The notes under the pieces were generated by a model, which worked only from the letters and a program-made list of their open reading frames with translations, made no database searches and was not told the origin of the DNA. The translations under genes were made by a program, and so were the position numbers. Positions 19,775 through 29,955 of a stretch of 64,000 nucleotides of DNA are shown here, piece after piece. Every line of letters begins with the position of its first letter. Position 1 is the first letter of the stretch. The stretch spans positions 186,001 through 250,000 of the forward strand of contig SGPE01000008.1 of the NCBI GenBank assembly GCA_004208945.1, read 5' to 3'. This stretch comes from Pseudoalteromonas sp. CO133X (GTDB lineage Bacteria > Pseudomonadota > Gammaproteobacteria > Enterobacterales > Alteromonadaceae).

Positions 19775-19888
19775 GCTCTATTAGCGCTAAATAAAAGCAG
19801 TAATAAATTTATCGCTCTTTCAATTAAAGCTAGAATTCACCGCATATTCAGCGTGTTAGCGTAGACTAAAAATAGATAAAAAAACCAC

Positions 19889-19917
19889 TTGATCTGAGGT
19901 TCAAAAAAGTTTTTAAT
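19889..19917 (+). promoter_or_regulatory. Candidate sigma-70 promoter of rpoH
   Basis: TTGATC (19889-19894), a 17-base spacer and TTTAAT (19912-19917). The expected start point falls at about 19924, directly on the CIRCE operator. Chosen by match and spacing only. Confidence 0.5.
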
Positions 19918-19922
19918 TGAAA

Positions 19923-19949
19923 TTAGCACTCTCGCTTAAAGAGTGCTAA
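19923..19949 (+). promoter_or_regulatory. CIRCE operator (HrcA-binding inverted repeat) upstream of rpoH
   Basis: TTAGCACTC, a 9-base spacer (TCGCTTAAA) and GAGTGCTAA: an exact match to the consensus CIRCE element known to bind the heat-labile repressor HrcA. It lies 34 bases before the rpoH ATG and just after the candidate -10 box, where a bound repressor would block initiation. In RNA it would also form a 9-base-pair hairpin in the 5' leader. Confidence 0.9.
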
Positions 19950-19983
19950 GATGGTTTTAAAATGTTTATCACTGAGGTGAAAA

Positions 19984-20847
19984 ATGAGTAAAGATTTATA
20001 CGCAATGGCACTTACTGTAGGTCAACAAAGCGCAAGTATGGATGGCTATCTTCAAGCTGTTAGCACGATTCCTATGCTTGATGCTGAGAAAGAAAAACAG
20101 TTAGCGACACGTCTTCAGGAAGAAGGTGATCTTGATGCTGCAAAGCAACTCATTATGTCACATCTTCGCTTTGTAGCTCACATTGCAAAAAGCTATTCGG
20201 GCTATGGTCTACCGCAAGCTGATTTGATTCAAGAAGGTAATATCGGCCTGATGAAAGCGGTAAAACGCTTTGACCCAAGTGTCGGTGTTCGTTTGGTCTC
20301 ATTCGCAGTACACTGGATCAAAGCAGAAATTCACGAATACGTATTAAAAAACTGGCGTATCGTGAAAGTTGCAACAACAAAAGCGCAACGCAAATTATTC
20401 TTCAACCTACGCAAAAACAAAAAGCGTTTAGGTTGGTTCAACCAAGCTGAGGTTAGTACCGTTGCTAATGAGCTAGGTGTAAGTGAAAAAGAAGTACGTG
20501 AGATGGAATCACGTATGAGTGGCCAAGATATGGGCTTTGATTTAACGGGCGACGATAATGATGACGCACCGACAAGCACATATTCGCCAGTACAGTATTT
20601 AACAGATGGCAGTGCTGACCTTGCTGATGATATTGAAGAGCAGCAATGGCAAGAGCAATCTCATGCACGTTTATTCAGCGCATTAAAAACCCTTGATGAG
20701 CGCTCGCAAGATATCGTTAGTGCGCGCTGGTTAGCAGATGATAAAGCAACACTGCAAGAGCTTGCTGAAAAATACAATGTTTCAGCAGAGCGTGTTCGTC
20801 AGCTAGAGAAAACAGCGATGAAAAAATTGCAAACAGCAATGAGTTAA
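19984..20847 (+). CDS. rpoH: Heat-shock sigma factor sigma-32
   Basis: Directs RNA polymerase to heat-shock promoters. 287 residues, close to the E. coli length. It has region 1.2/2.1 ([26 protein letters not shown]), [18 protein letters not shown], region 2.4 [17 protein letters not shown], the diagnostic RpoH box QRKLFFNLR at residues 135-143 and the region 4.2 helix-turn-helix [21 protein letters not shown]. The ATG at 19984 follows GAGGTG. A perfect CIRCE operator precedes it, and a terminator follows. Confidence 0.98.
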   Translation: MSKDLYAMALTVGQQSASMDGYLQAVSTIPMLDAEKEKQLATRLQEEGDLDAAKQLIMSHLRFVAHIAKSYSGYGLPQADLIQEGNIGLMKAVKRFDPSVGVRLVSFAVHWIKAEIHEYVLKNWRIVKVATTKAQRKLFFNLRKNKKRLGWFNQAEVSTVANELGVSEKEVREMESRMSGQDMGFDLTGDDNDDAPTSTYSPVQYLTDGSADLADDIEEQQWQEQSHARLFSALKTLDERSQDIVSARWLADDKATLQELAEKYNVSAERVRQLEKTAMKKLQTAMS

Positions 20848-20885
20848 TTTAAGAGTAAAACTGAACCATCTCTAGTAGACTACAG

Positions 20886-20909
20886 AGCCTCGCAAATGCG
20901 GGGCTTTTT
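20886..20909 (+). terminator. Terminator after rpoH
   Basis: AGCCTCGC / GCGGGGCT (one G-T wobble) with an AAAT loop and a run of five T, just before the glsB ribosome binding site. Confidence 0.85.
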
Positions 20910-20925
20910 GTTTTAAGGACGCGGT

Positions 20926-21846
20926 ATGTCACAGATTGATTATCAACATGTATTAGATGAAATAACCAAAGAAGTTCAGCCATTACTGAACCAAGGTAAG
21001 GTTGCTGACTATATTCCTGCGCTAGCAGAGGTTGAGCCAAATCAGTTCGCTATAGCGATTCATACCGTAGACGGTCAAACTTACTGCGGTGGTGACTGTA
21101 GTGCGCGTTTTACTATTCAATCAGTTTCTAAAGTAATGACCCTGACTTTGGCGCTTCAGCGTTATGGGGATGAGCTGTGGCAGCGAGTAGGTAAAGAGCC
21201 TTCTGGTACAGCGTTTAACTCACTGACCCAACTTGAGTTTGAACACGGCATCCCACGTAACCCATTTATTAATGCTGGTGCCATTGTGACATGTGATGCG
21301 CTTTACAGTCGACTGTCTGCACCGATGCATTCTATGCTTGAATCATTTCGGCAGTTATCAGGGAATTCAAGCGTCATAATCGACAAAAAAGTGGCTAACT
21401 CTGAATATGAATTTCGTCATCGCAATGCGGCCATGGCACATTTAATGAAATCATTTGGTAATTTTAATAACGAAGTAGATGATGTCTTATGGGCCTATTT
21501 TAATTTCTGTGCCATCGAATTGAACTGCGTTGAATTAGCAAAAGCTTACAATTATCTCGCTAATCAGGGCAAGGATGCCAATGGCAATAAAGTACTGAGT
21601 GCAAGGCAAAATAAACAACTTAATTCGTTACTGTTTACCAGTGGTTTATACGATGCAGCGGGGGATTTCGGTTACCGTGTAGGCATGCCCGGAAAATCAG
21701 GGGTATCCGGAACAATCTTAGCAGTGTTACCTAATCAGTTTACGATTGCGGTATGGGCACCACGCTTAAATTCATATGGAAACTCAGTGGCTGGGATAGC
21801 GGCTCTTGAGCGCTTATCCCAGAAACTGGATATTTCGATTTTTTAG
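20926..21846 (+). CDS. glsB: Glutaminase B
   Basis: Hydrolyses glutamine to glutamate and ammonia. 306 residues, the normal length for the bacterial serine-dependent glutaminase family. The catalytic Ser66-x-x-Lys69 pair lies in FTIQSVSKV; GIPRNPFINAGAIV, NFNNEVDDVLWAYF and GMPGKSGVSGTI are further family motifs. It is preceded by AAGGA and the rpoH terminator, and converges with gsk with only six bases between stops. Confidence 0.95.
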   Translation: MSQIDYQHVLDEITKEVQPLLNQGKVADYIPALAEVEPNQFAIAIHTVDGQTYCGGDCSARFTIQSVSKVMTLTLALQRYGDELWQRVGKEPSGTAFNSLTQLEFEHGIPRNPFINAGAIVTCDALYSRLSAPMHSMLESFRQLSGNSSVIIDKKVANSEYEFRHRNAAMAHLMKSFGNFNNEVDDVLWAYFNFCAIELNCVELAKAYNYLANQGKDANGNKVLSARQNKQLNSLLFTSGLYDAAGDFGYRVGMPGKSGVSGTILAVLPNQFTIAVWAPRLNSYGNSVAGIAALERLSQKLDISIF

Positions 21847-21852
21847 TCGCGG

Positions 21853-23157
21853 TTACTGATCCCAGTAAACTTGCTCTAAGCAATCTTCGCGTTCAGGTAA
21901 ACCACGCGATAAACGTGGCGAGTGCTGAACAAGCACTTCATAGCTTGCACGGTTAGCGTATTTACTAATTTGTGCAAGCGATGAGTAAGTCATAGCAGGT
22001 TGCTGATGCTTTGCTGAGTTTGCCACATTAAGTTTGTGGTACACATTCGCTGATAAGTCATGAAGTACCGCAGCCAACGCGCAATCGCCTGCGCCGTTTG
22101 TGTTTTTGATGCTATCAGGACCACCCATAAATGGCGCAGTGTGGCTATATGCACGAATTGGGTTTTGGCAGTCCTCTTTACGCATTGCGCGCGAAAACTC
22201 GTAACGGTTAAAATCTGCGATTGCACCTGGTAGAAGTGGGTATTCTGTTTCACGCTTGAATGAATCATCGACATAACCGGCCATAAATAAGCCTTTTTCG
22301 CCGGCTGTACATATCACTAAGTCAGTCCAATCAAGGGCTTTATCTGCTGCAAGAAGCGGATCTTCAAAACCTGTAATGGCTAGACCTTCTTCCTCGTTCA
22401 TCGCAAGAATATCAACATGTTCCTTAACAAATTCAGCCCACCAAGTAGGGTCTTGTTCAATTAAGAACTTAGTACCGAGTGTTAATACCACGGGGACACC
22501 TGCATCATTGGCATACTTCACGGCCTGCATTGTTGCGTCAGTCATGGTTTCATCGCCCTGTGTACGCATTAAGTAGGCGCTGATCACCAATGCTGATGAG
22601 TTCTCTATGAGTTCTTTATCAATTGATTCAGGGCGAAGGTGGTTCATAAGGCCTGCACTGATGGCAAAAGTACGCTCACCCGTTTCGTCGATCAAGGTAA
22701 AGCAGCGTCCAATAGGTCCATCAACAGGTTGCAAATAATCAAGATCTACGCGGCTAGAGGTATTACATAAAAAGCGGTATGCATAACTACCAATTTTGAT
22801 ATTCTCACTCATAACGCCAAGTAATACTGAACGGTCATCAGCAAGCGTCGAATAATTGTGCATTGTGTTGCCAATAGTGCCACCAGCAAATTCATAATCG
22901 ACCATGTTATTGAGCTTTAGGCGGTCGTATAGGGCATTGGTAATATCGTTATCAATGACTTGCGACATACCGCGGCGCAATTGAAATTCATCAAGGAAAG
23001 CTTGATCAACTTTAGCTTCAATGTCGACCACAATTTGGTCGATACCGGTTATGTAACTACGTTGTAGTCGTTCCGTTGAGTTGAGTTGATTAGTAAGTGG
23101 ATCTTTAGCTTCCACTGGAAAATAATGTTTATGCCTGCGGCGTCCAGGAAATTTCAT
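21853..23157 (-). CDS. gsk: Inosine-guanosine kinase
   Basis: PfkB-family kinase that phosphorylates inosine and guanosine for purine salvage. 434 residues, the same as E. coli Gsk, with closely similar sequence: MKFPGRRRHKHYFPV start, FAGGTIGNTMHNYS, DRSVLLGVMSENIKIGSYAYR, LTLGTKF, the PfkB-type active-site segment NTNGAGDCALAA and the end SPRLSRGLPERED. The gene stands alone, facing away from tadA with 231 bases between. Confidence 0.95.
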   Translation of the reverse strand: MKFPGRRRHKHYFPVEAKDPLTNQLNSTERLQRSYITGIDQIVVDIEAKVDQAFLDEFQLRRGMSQVIDNDITNALYDRLKLNNMVDYEFAGGTIGNTMHNYSTLADDRSVLLGVMSENIKIGSYAYRFLCNTSSRVDLDYLQPVDGPIGRCFTLIDETGERTFAISAGLMNHLRPESIDKELIENSSALVISAYLMRTQGDETMTDATMQAVKYANDAGVPVVLTLGTKFLIEQDPTWWAEFVKEHVDILAMNEEEGLAITGFEDPLLAADKALDWTDLVICTAGEKGLFMAGYVDDSFKRETEYPLLPGAIADFNRYEFSRAMRKEDCQNPIRAYSHTAPFMGGPDSIKNTNGAGDCALAAVLHDLSANVYHKLNVANSAKHQQPAMTYSSLAQISKYANRASYEVLVQHSPRLSRGLPEREDCLEQVYWDQ

Positions 23158-23385
23158 TTGCTACCCGTGTATTGATATCAATTGCAAATTGTAAATCAAC
23201 AAATTTACCTAGTTGAATTGCTATTAGCGAAATAAAAAAAGCGCGAGATTATAGCGCAATATAGGTCCATTGAGCCATGGAAAAGCCACTAAAATTTGCG
23301 TTAATTTTTTAGTGTAGCAGTATTTATTGCCCTTTTTATTGACTAACTAGGTATAATTACTCACAGTTTTACAAGTTTTGTGTGA

Positions 23386-23886
<501 letters not shown>

Positions 23887-24060
23887 TTAAACAACCGGCG
23901 TTGCTGGGGTTTCTTGTGCTTCCATTAATTGCATTGCAAATAAACGGCGGCGCCAAATAACTTTTTTGTGTGTATTACGTAGCATGATTCGACGGCGTGT
24001 TGCTGTAGAGTAAATCACATTACGCTTAAATTTATGTGTGGTACGTCTTCTTTTTAACAT
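23887..24060 (-). CDS. Small Arg/Lys-rich protein of unknown function
   Basis: A 57-residue protein starting at the ATG at 24060, which has AGGAG five bases upstream; a longer frame to 24087 starts before this site and is less likely. About the first 42 residues are very basic (MLKRRRTTHKFKRNV, STATRRRIMLRN, VIWRRRLFAM); the tail is short and neutral to acidic (QLMEAQETPATPVV). The charge pattern resembles ribosome- or nucleic acid-associated small proteins, but I do not recognise a named family. The strong ribosome binding site and exact stop-to-stop packing with tadA argue that it is real. Confidence 0.65.
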   Translation of the reverse strand: MLKRRRTTHKFKRNVIYSTATRRRIMLRNTHKKVIWRRRLFAMQLMEAQETPATPVV

Positions 24061-24160
24061 GTGAGCTCCTAAAGTGAGAGAAAGCATGGCATGAATTATG
24101 ACATTGTCCTAGAAGATAATGATCATTTGATGACAAGTAAACTGATTTCTGCAGTATCGG

Positions 24161-25639
24161 TTAGTTATTGTTTAACTTGTTTTGTTCAGTATTAGCTGCT
24201 TGTTGCTCATTGTCAGGTTTACCCTGTTTGTTGTTATTATCTGGTAAGTTAGGGGCTTCTTGTTGCGTTATAGCTTCTTCATCACTCGGGTTTGAAATAG
24301 CGTCGTTTTCATCAAGCCAAACCAAAGCGTCATAGTAACGACGAATATTATCAACATATTTCACTGCAACATCGCCCCGTGCATAGCCATATTTAGTTTT
24401 ACGGTAATAGCGCTTTTTAATTAAAAGTGGTAAACGTTTTTTCACATCAGCCCATTTATCAGGGCTGGCACCTTCTTGCTCGGTAATAATACGCGCATCA
24501 TTTACATGCCCCCAACCCACATTATATGAAGCGAGTGCAAACCATGTACGGTCAGGTTGTGGAATTCGCTCAGGGATCCAAGAGATTAGTTGGGCTAAAT
24601 ATTCAGCGCCACCTTTGATATTTTGCTCAGGTGCTAAACGGTTGGTTACGCCAACTTGTTTGGCTGTAGCTTGAGTTAACATCATGATACCACGAACCCC
24701 AGTAGGCGATTTAGCCTTGGGATTCCACATTGATTCTTGATAGCTCAGTGCAGCAAGTAAGCGCCAGTCAATATTTCCAGCGTATTGTTCAAACCAAGGC
24801 TGATATTTAGGTAATGTTTCTTTAATCGCTTCGATATAGGCAAGGGTATTTACATAGTTAAATTGGCGCACATGGCCAAAGTACTTTTCTTCAAGCACGT
24901 AAAGCTGGTTCGTTTGTTTTATATCGCCGAAAAAAGGCACCATTAAAGCATATAAAGAGTCATCACCATCTTTTCTTAAAACCCATGCAATTGGATCGTT
25001 TCGGGTGACCGAAAAGCCAATGCTTAAATTAGGATGGTAACGGCGAAACAATGACAATGTATGCGAGTCAGCGAGGGTGTAGTCAATCTCACCATCAATC
25101 ACAGCTTGCAATAACTCTTCTTCATCCATGTCCTCTGTTTCATTCCAGCTCAAAGTCGGGTGAAGTTGTTTTAATTGCTGTAAAGCAAGTGAGTGACTGC
25201 TTTTTGCAAGCACGGTTAAGTTGCCAGTCAAATCGTCGAATTCGCGGGGGCGAACACGGCCTTGTTTGTAAACTAGTTTTTGACTAATGGTGCGATAAGT
25301 TGGACCGAAGCGATAATGCTTAGCGCGAATCGTATTGTACGTAAGTCCTGAAGCTATTACGTCTAAGTCGCCATTTTCTAGGCGGGAGAACATATCTGAT
25401 AAGTTAAAAAAGGGCACCATTTCAAGCTCAACACCAACATAGTCAGCAAATTCTTGAGCAAGCTCATACTCGAAGCCTTGCACACCTTGTGGTGCTTGAT
25501 AGTAGTTACTCGCGCCAGCTAAAGTGCCAACTCTGATTTTATTCTGCGCCTTGATATGAGCTAGTTGCGAAGGCGGTTGTTGCATATCGCATGCACATAA
25601 CATGAGCACTAAACTAAAAATAGCGAGTAACTTTTGCAT
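24161..25639 (-). CDS. mltF: Membrane-bound lytic murein transglycosylase F
   Basis: Cleaves peptidoglycan glycan strands. 492 residues. A lipoprotein signal (MQKLLAIFSLVLMLCAC, Cys17 as the acylated residue) is followed by a bacterial extracellular solute-binding family 3 domain (about 35-270) and a C-terminal SLT lysozyme-like domain (about 290-430) with the catalytic Glu in ALSYQESMWNPKA, then GVRGIMMLTQATA and FALASYNVGWGH. A low-complexity Asn/Gln/Glu tail ends the protein. The residue after the lipid Cys is Asp, the inner-membrane retention signal in E. coli, which is unexpected for this usually outer-membrane enzyme. It diverges from purL. Confidence 0.95.
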   Translation of the reverse strand: MQKLLAIFSLVLMLCACDMQQPPSQLAHIKAQNKIRVGTLAGASNYYQAPQGVQGFEYELAQEFADYVGVELEMVPFFNLSDMFSRLENGDLDVIASGLTYNTIRAKHYRFGPTYRTISQKLVYKQGRVRPREFDDLTGNLTVLAKSSHSLALQQLKQLHPTLSWNETEDMDEEELLQAVIDGEIDYTLADSHTLSLFRRYHPNLSIGFSVTRNDPIAWVLRKDGDDSLYALMVPFFGDIKQTNQLYVLEEKYFGHVRQFNYVNTLAYIEAIKETLPKYQPWFEQYAGNIDWRLLAALSYQESMWNPKAKSPTGVRGIMMLTQATAKQVGVTNRLAPEQNIKGGAEYLAQLISWIPERIPQPDRTWFALASYNVGWGHVNDARIITEQEGASPDKWADVKKRLPLLIKKRYYRKTKYGYARGDVAVKYVDNIRRYYDALVWLDENDAISNPSDEEAITQQEAPNLPDNNNKQGKPDNEQQAANTEQNKLNNN

Positions 25640-25873
25640 AGATTATAAATGCCCCTTAAACCATTACCTTACCGTTATAGCAAAACTTCAAAGCTGCGTC
25701 ACTTGGCGAATAGTTTTATATATCTATTTTAAATTAATAAAGGCATCAAGGTTGCAAATAGATAAGTCATACAGAACAAGAACCTGCGAAAAAATAACGC
25801 GTATTAAGGTACTTGATTGTTGCAAACATAAAAGCGGTTATGAAGATTATTTAAATAAAAGCGCAATTTTGAG

Positions 25874-25902
25874 TTAAATCTAGGCGTTATTTGCACTATA
25901 AT
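25874..25902 (+). promoter_or_regulatory. Candidate purL promoter
   Basis: A perfect TATAAT (25897-25902) lies 36 bases before the purL start, with a weak TTAAAT 17 bases upstream (25874-25879). I see no PurR-type operator around it. Confidence 0.45.
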
Positions 25903-25937
25903 ACGCGCCTAAAATATCGTTCAATCCCTAACCCCGG

Positions 25938-28900
25938 ATGAAAATACCTATGTTGATCCTTCGTGGTGCACCAGCACTTTCCGATTTTAGAGTTCAGAAA
26001 ATTTTAGCGCGTTGCCAACAGGCACAACTTCCAGTCACTGACGTTTATGCCGAGTTTATGCATTTTGCTGATCTTACTGCTGAACTTTCAGCCGATGAGC
26101 AAACAAAGCTAGAAAAGCTGCTTACTTATGGTCCAACGATCGCCGAGCATACCCCTGCTGGCACGTTAATACTTGTAACGCCGCGCCCAGGTACTATCTC
26201 GCCTTGGGCATCAAAAGCAACTGACATTGCACATAATTGTGGCTTAAGCCAAGTTCACCGTGTTGAGCGTGGTATTGCATACTACGTTGAAGGTAATCTA
26301 TCAGCTGAGCAAACAGCTGAAGTTGCAGCGTTATTACATGACCGTATGACTGAAGCAACGCACGCGGATATGGCTGATGCAGCTAAATTATTCCGTCACG
26401 ACGAACCACGTCCAATGTCATCAGTTGACATTTTAGGTGGTGGCCGTGAAGCGCTTGCAAAAGCAAACGTTGAGCAAGGTTTTGCGCTTGCAGAAGACGA
26501 AATTGATTACTTGGTAGAAAACTTCCAAAAGTTAGGGCGTAACCCGAACGACATCGAATTATTCATGTTTGCACAAGCAAACTCCGAGCATTGTCGTCAT
26601 AAAATCTTTAACGCTGATTGGACAATCGATGGCATCGAACAGCCAAAATCATTGTTCAAAATGATCAAAAACACCTACGAGCAAAACCCTGAAAACGTGT
26701 TATCTGCCTATAAAGATAACGCAGCGGTAATGAAGGGGTCAGTAGCGGGTCGTTTCTTCCCGAACAATGAAGGCGAGTACGCATACCATCAAGAAAACAT
26801 CGAAATCTTGATGAAAGTTGAAACGCACAACCACCCAACAGCGATTGCGCCATTCTCAGGTGCATCAACAGGTTCGGGTGGTGAGATTCGTGATGAAGGT
26901 GCTACAGGCCGAGGCTCTAAGCCTAAAGCGGGTTTAGTTGGCTTCACTGTATCTAACCTACGTATTCCAGGTTACGAGCAGCCATGGGAAACAGACTTCG
27001 GTAAACCTGGTCGTATCGTTAATGCACTGGATATTATGACTGAAGGTCCATTAGGTGGCGCGGCATTCAATAACGAATTTGGTCGTCCTAACTTACTTGG
27101 TTACTTCCGTACATACGAAGAAAAAGTATCAAGCCATAACGGTATCGAGGTACGTGGTTACCACAAGCCAATCATGCTTGCAGGTGGTTTAGGTAACATT
27201 CGTTCTGAGCATGTTCAAAAAGGTGAAATCCCTGTAGGTGCAAAACTTATCGCACTAGGTGGTCCGGCGATGAACATCGGTCTTGGTGGTGGTGCTGCAT
27301 CTAGTATGACATCAGGCCAATCAAACGAAGATTTAGACTTTGCATCGGTACAGCGTGAAAACCCAGAAATGGAACGTCGTTGTCAGGAAGTTATCGATAA
27401 ATGTTGGCAGTTAGGTGATGCAAACCCAATCGCTTTCATCCACGATGTGGGTGCAGGTGGTCTTTCAAACGCATTCCCTGAGCTTGTAGACGACGGTGGT
27501 CGTGGTGGTAAATTCCAACTTCGTGATATTCCAAACGATGAGCCGGGTATGGCACCACACGAAATTTGGTGTAACGAATCTCAAGAGCGTTACGTATTAG
27601 CGGTTGCTGCTGAAGACTTCGCGCGCTTTGAAGCAATCTGTAAACGTGAACGTGCACAATATGCGGTTATTGGTGAAGCGACAGAAGAGCGCCACTTAAC
27701 GGTTGAAGATAGCCACTTCGGTAACAACCCTGTTGATCTTCCGCTTGATGTTTTACTTGGTAAAGCACCAAAAATGCACCGTGAAGTGGAATCTAAAAAA
27801 GCGCAATCACAGCCATTAGACGTTGCTAACATTGATGCGGCAGATGCTGCACAGCGTTTATTACGCTTACCAACGATTGCTGAAAAAACATTCTTAATCA
27901 CCATTGGTGACCGTACGGTAACGGGTTTAGTTGCGCGTGACCAAATGGTCGGTCCTTGGCAGGTGCCAGTAGCAAACTGTGCGGTAACAGCCGCTGCGTT
28001 TGATACTTACCACGGTGAAGCAATGTCACTAGGTGAACGTACACCAGCTGCACTTTTAAACTACGGTGCTTCTGCTCGTTTAGCTGTGGCTGAGTCACTA
28101 ACGAACATCGCGTGTGCGAACATCGGTGGCCTTGAAAATATCAAGCTATCTGCAAACTGGATGGCGGCAGCAGGTCACCCTGGCGAAGATGCAGGTCTTT
28201 TTGAGGCTGTTAAAGCGGTGGGTGAAGAGCTTTGTCCGGCACTTGGTTTAACAATCCCTGTTGGTAAAGACTCAATGTCGATGAAAACTCAATGGGATGA
28301 AAACGGTGAGCAAAAATCAGTTACTGCGCCATTATCACTGATCATTACTGCTTTCGGTCGTGTTGAAGATGTGCGTAAAACAGTGACACCAGAACTTCGT
28401 ACTGATAAAGGTGAGTCATCACTACTATTAGTTGATTTAGGTGCGGGTCAAAACCGTATGGGCGCATCAAGCCTTGCACAGGTTTATAAGCAACTAGGTG
28501 ATGTAACACCTGATGTTGATAACCCAGCACTATTAAAAGGCTTCTATGAAGCAATGCAAGCGCTTGTTGCTGATAACAAGTTACTTGCTTACCATGACCG
28601 TTCAGACGGTGGTTTATTCACTACGGTTGCTGAAATGGCATTTGCTGGCCACACAGGTGTAACAGTTGACCTTGCTGGCTTAACAGGTTCAGACATCGAA
28701 GCGCTTTATAATGAAGAGCTAGGTGCGGTGATCCAAGTGGCAAACGCTGATTTAGACGCAGTAAAAGCGGTTCTTGCAGACCACGGTCTAGCTGCTATCA
28801 GCCATGAAATTGGTACATTGAACGCCGATGACCGCGTGTTATTCACTCGTGGTGATGATGTGGTTCTTAACCACACGCGTACTGAGCTTCGTACTATTTG

Positions 28901-29834
28901 GGCTGAAACAACTTATCAAATGCAAGCACGTCGTGATAACCCTGAGTGTGCTAAGCAAGAGTTTGACGCTAAGTTTGACGCAAAAGACCCTGGTCTTAAT
29001 GTAAAATTAAACTTTGACTTAAACGAAGATGTTGCAGCGCCTTACATTGCAACAGGTGCGAAGCCGAAAATGGCGATTCTACGTGAGCAAGGTGTTAACT
29101 CTCACTTAGAAATGGCGGCGGCATTTAACCGTGCAGGCTTTGCAGCGGTTGACGTGCACATGAGCGACATCCTTGAAGGTCGTTTAACACTTGAGCAATT
29201 TAAAGGCTTAGTGGCATGTGGTGGCTTCTCTTACGGTGACGTACTAGGTGCAGGTGAAGGCTGGGCTAAGTCAATCTTATTTAATGAGATGGCACGTGAG
29301 CAGTTCCAAAGCTTCTTCCATCGCGAAGATACATTCAGCTTAGGTGTGTGTAATGGCTGTCAAATGCTTTCAACATTGAAAGAATTGATCCCAGGCACTG
29401 AGCACTGGCCACGTTTCGTAACGAATAAGTCAGAGCGTTTTGAAGCTCGCTTTAGCCTTGTAGAAGTACAAGAAAACCCATCGGTATTCTTTAATGGTAT
29501 GGCAGGTTCACGTATGCCTATCGCTGTTTCTCATGGTGAAGGCCATGCCGAGTTCGCAAACGGTGATGCGGTTAAAGCTGCGCTTGAGTCAGGTACTGTG
29601 GCAGTGAAGTTTGTTGATAACTACGGTAACCCAACAACGCAATACCCTGCTAACCCGAATGGCTCTCCAGAAGGTATCACAGGTATTACCTCTACTGACG
29701 GTCGTGCAACGGTTATGATGCCGCACCCAGAGCGTGTATTCCGTACTGTAGCTAACTCATGGCACCCAGATGAGTGGACAGAGGATAGCCCATGGATGCG
29801 TATGTTCCGCAACGCACGTAAAAACGTTGGCTAG
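25938..29834 (+). CDS. purL: Phosphoribosylformylglycinamidine synthase
   Basis: Fourth step of purine synthesis: glutamine-dependent amidation of FGAR. 1298 residues, the large single-chain proteobacterial form. It has an N-terminal PurS-like domain ([16 protein letters not shown]), a linker, two AIRS-like halves ([35 protein letters not shown]) and a C-terminal class I glutaminase with the nucleophile in [10 protein letters not shown] and His/Glu in [10 protein letters not shown]. The ATG at 25938 and another at 25950 are both possible; neither has a strong Shine-Dalgarno. Followed by a terminator. mltF-purL divergence matches E. coli. Confidence 0.98.
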   Translation: MKIPMLILRGAPALSDFRVQKILARCQQAQLPVTDVYAEFMHFADLTAELSADEQTKLEKLLTYGPTIAEHTPAGTLILVTPRPGTISPWASKATDIAHNCGLSQVHRVERGIAYYVEGNLSAEQTAEVAALLHDRMTEATHADMADAAKLFRHDEPRPMSSVDILGGGREALAKANVEQGFALAEDEIDYLVENFQKLGRNPNDIELFMFAQANSEHCRHKIFNADWTIDGIEQPKSLFKMIKNTYEQNPENVLSAYKDNAAVMKGSVAGRFFPNNEGEYAYHQENIEILMKVETHNHPTAIAPFSGASTGSGGEIRDEGATGRGSKPKAGLVGFTVSNLRIPGYEQPWETDFGKPGRIVNALDIMTEGPLGGAAFNNEFGRPNLLGYFRTYEEKVSSHNGIEVRGYHKPIMLAGGLGNIRSEHVQKGEIPVGAKLIALGGPAMNIGLGGGAASSMTSGQSNEDLDFASVQRENPEMERRCQEVIDKCWQLGDANPIAFIHDVGAGGLSNAFPELVDDGGRGGKFQLRDIPNDEPGMAPHEIWCNESQERYVLAVAAEDFARFEAICKRERAQYAVIGEATEERHLTVEDSHFGNNPVDLPLDVLLGKAPKMHREVESKKAQSQPLDVANIDAADAAQRLLRLPTIAEKTFLITIGDRTVTGLVARDQMVGPWQVPVANCAVTAAAFDTYHGEAMSLGERTPAALLNYGASARLAVAESLTNIACANIGGLENIKLSANWMAAAGHPGEDAGLFEAVKAVGEELCPALGLTIPVGKDSMSMKTQWDENGEQKSVTAPLSLIITAFGRVEDVRKTVTPELRTDKGESSLLLVDLGAGQNRMGASSLAQVYKQLGDVTPDVDNPALLKGFYEAMQALVADNKLLAYHDRSDGGLFTTVAEMAFAGHTGVTVDLAGLTGSDIEALYNEELGAVIQVANADLDAVKAVLADHGLAAISHEIGTLNADDRVLFTRGDDVVLNHTRTELRTIWAETTYQMQARRDNPECAKQEFDAKFDAKDPGLNVKLNFDLNEDVAAPYIATGAKPKMAILREQGVNSHLEMAAAFNRAGFAAVDVHMSDILEGRLTLEQFKGLVACGGFSYGDVLGAGEGWAKSILFNEMAREQFQSFFHREDTFSLGVCNGCQMLSTLKELIPGTEHWPRFVTNKSERFEARFSLVEVQENPSVFFNGMAGSRMPIAVSHGEGHAEFANGDAVKAALESGTVAVKFVDNYGNPTTQYPANPNGSPEGITGITSTDGRATVMMPHPERVFRTVANSWHPDEWTEDSPWMRMFRNARKNVG

Positions 29835-29876
29835 AACGTAGCTATACAAGCTAGGTTCATACAAACCGTTTAAACT

Positions 29877-29907
29877 AAAAGGCTGCACTATTAAGTGCAG
29901 CCTTTTT
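29877..29907 (+). terminator. Terminator after purL
   Basis: AAAAGGCTGCACT / AGTGCAGCCTTTTT around an ATTA loop, 42 bases past the purL stop. Confidence 0.9.
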
Positions 29908-29955
29908 GTTTATAATAGTGCTAGTAAGTGTAAGTTCAAAGGCAAGGAGAGTTTT

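Noticed and set aside
23327..23357. tadA promoter (TTGCCC, TATAAT)
   Set aside because: The TATAAT is good, but the only -35 candidate is poor and the spacer is 19 bases.
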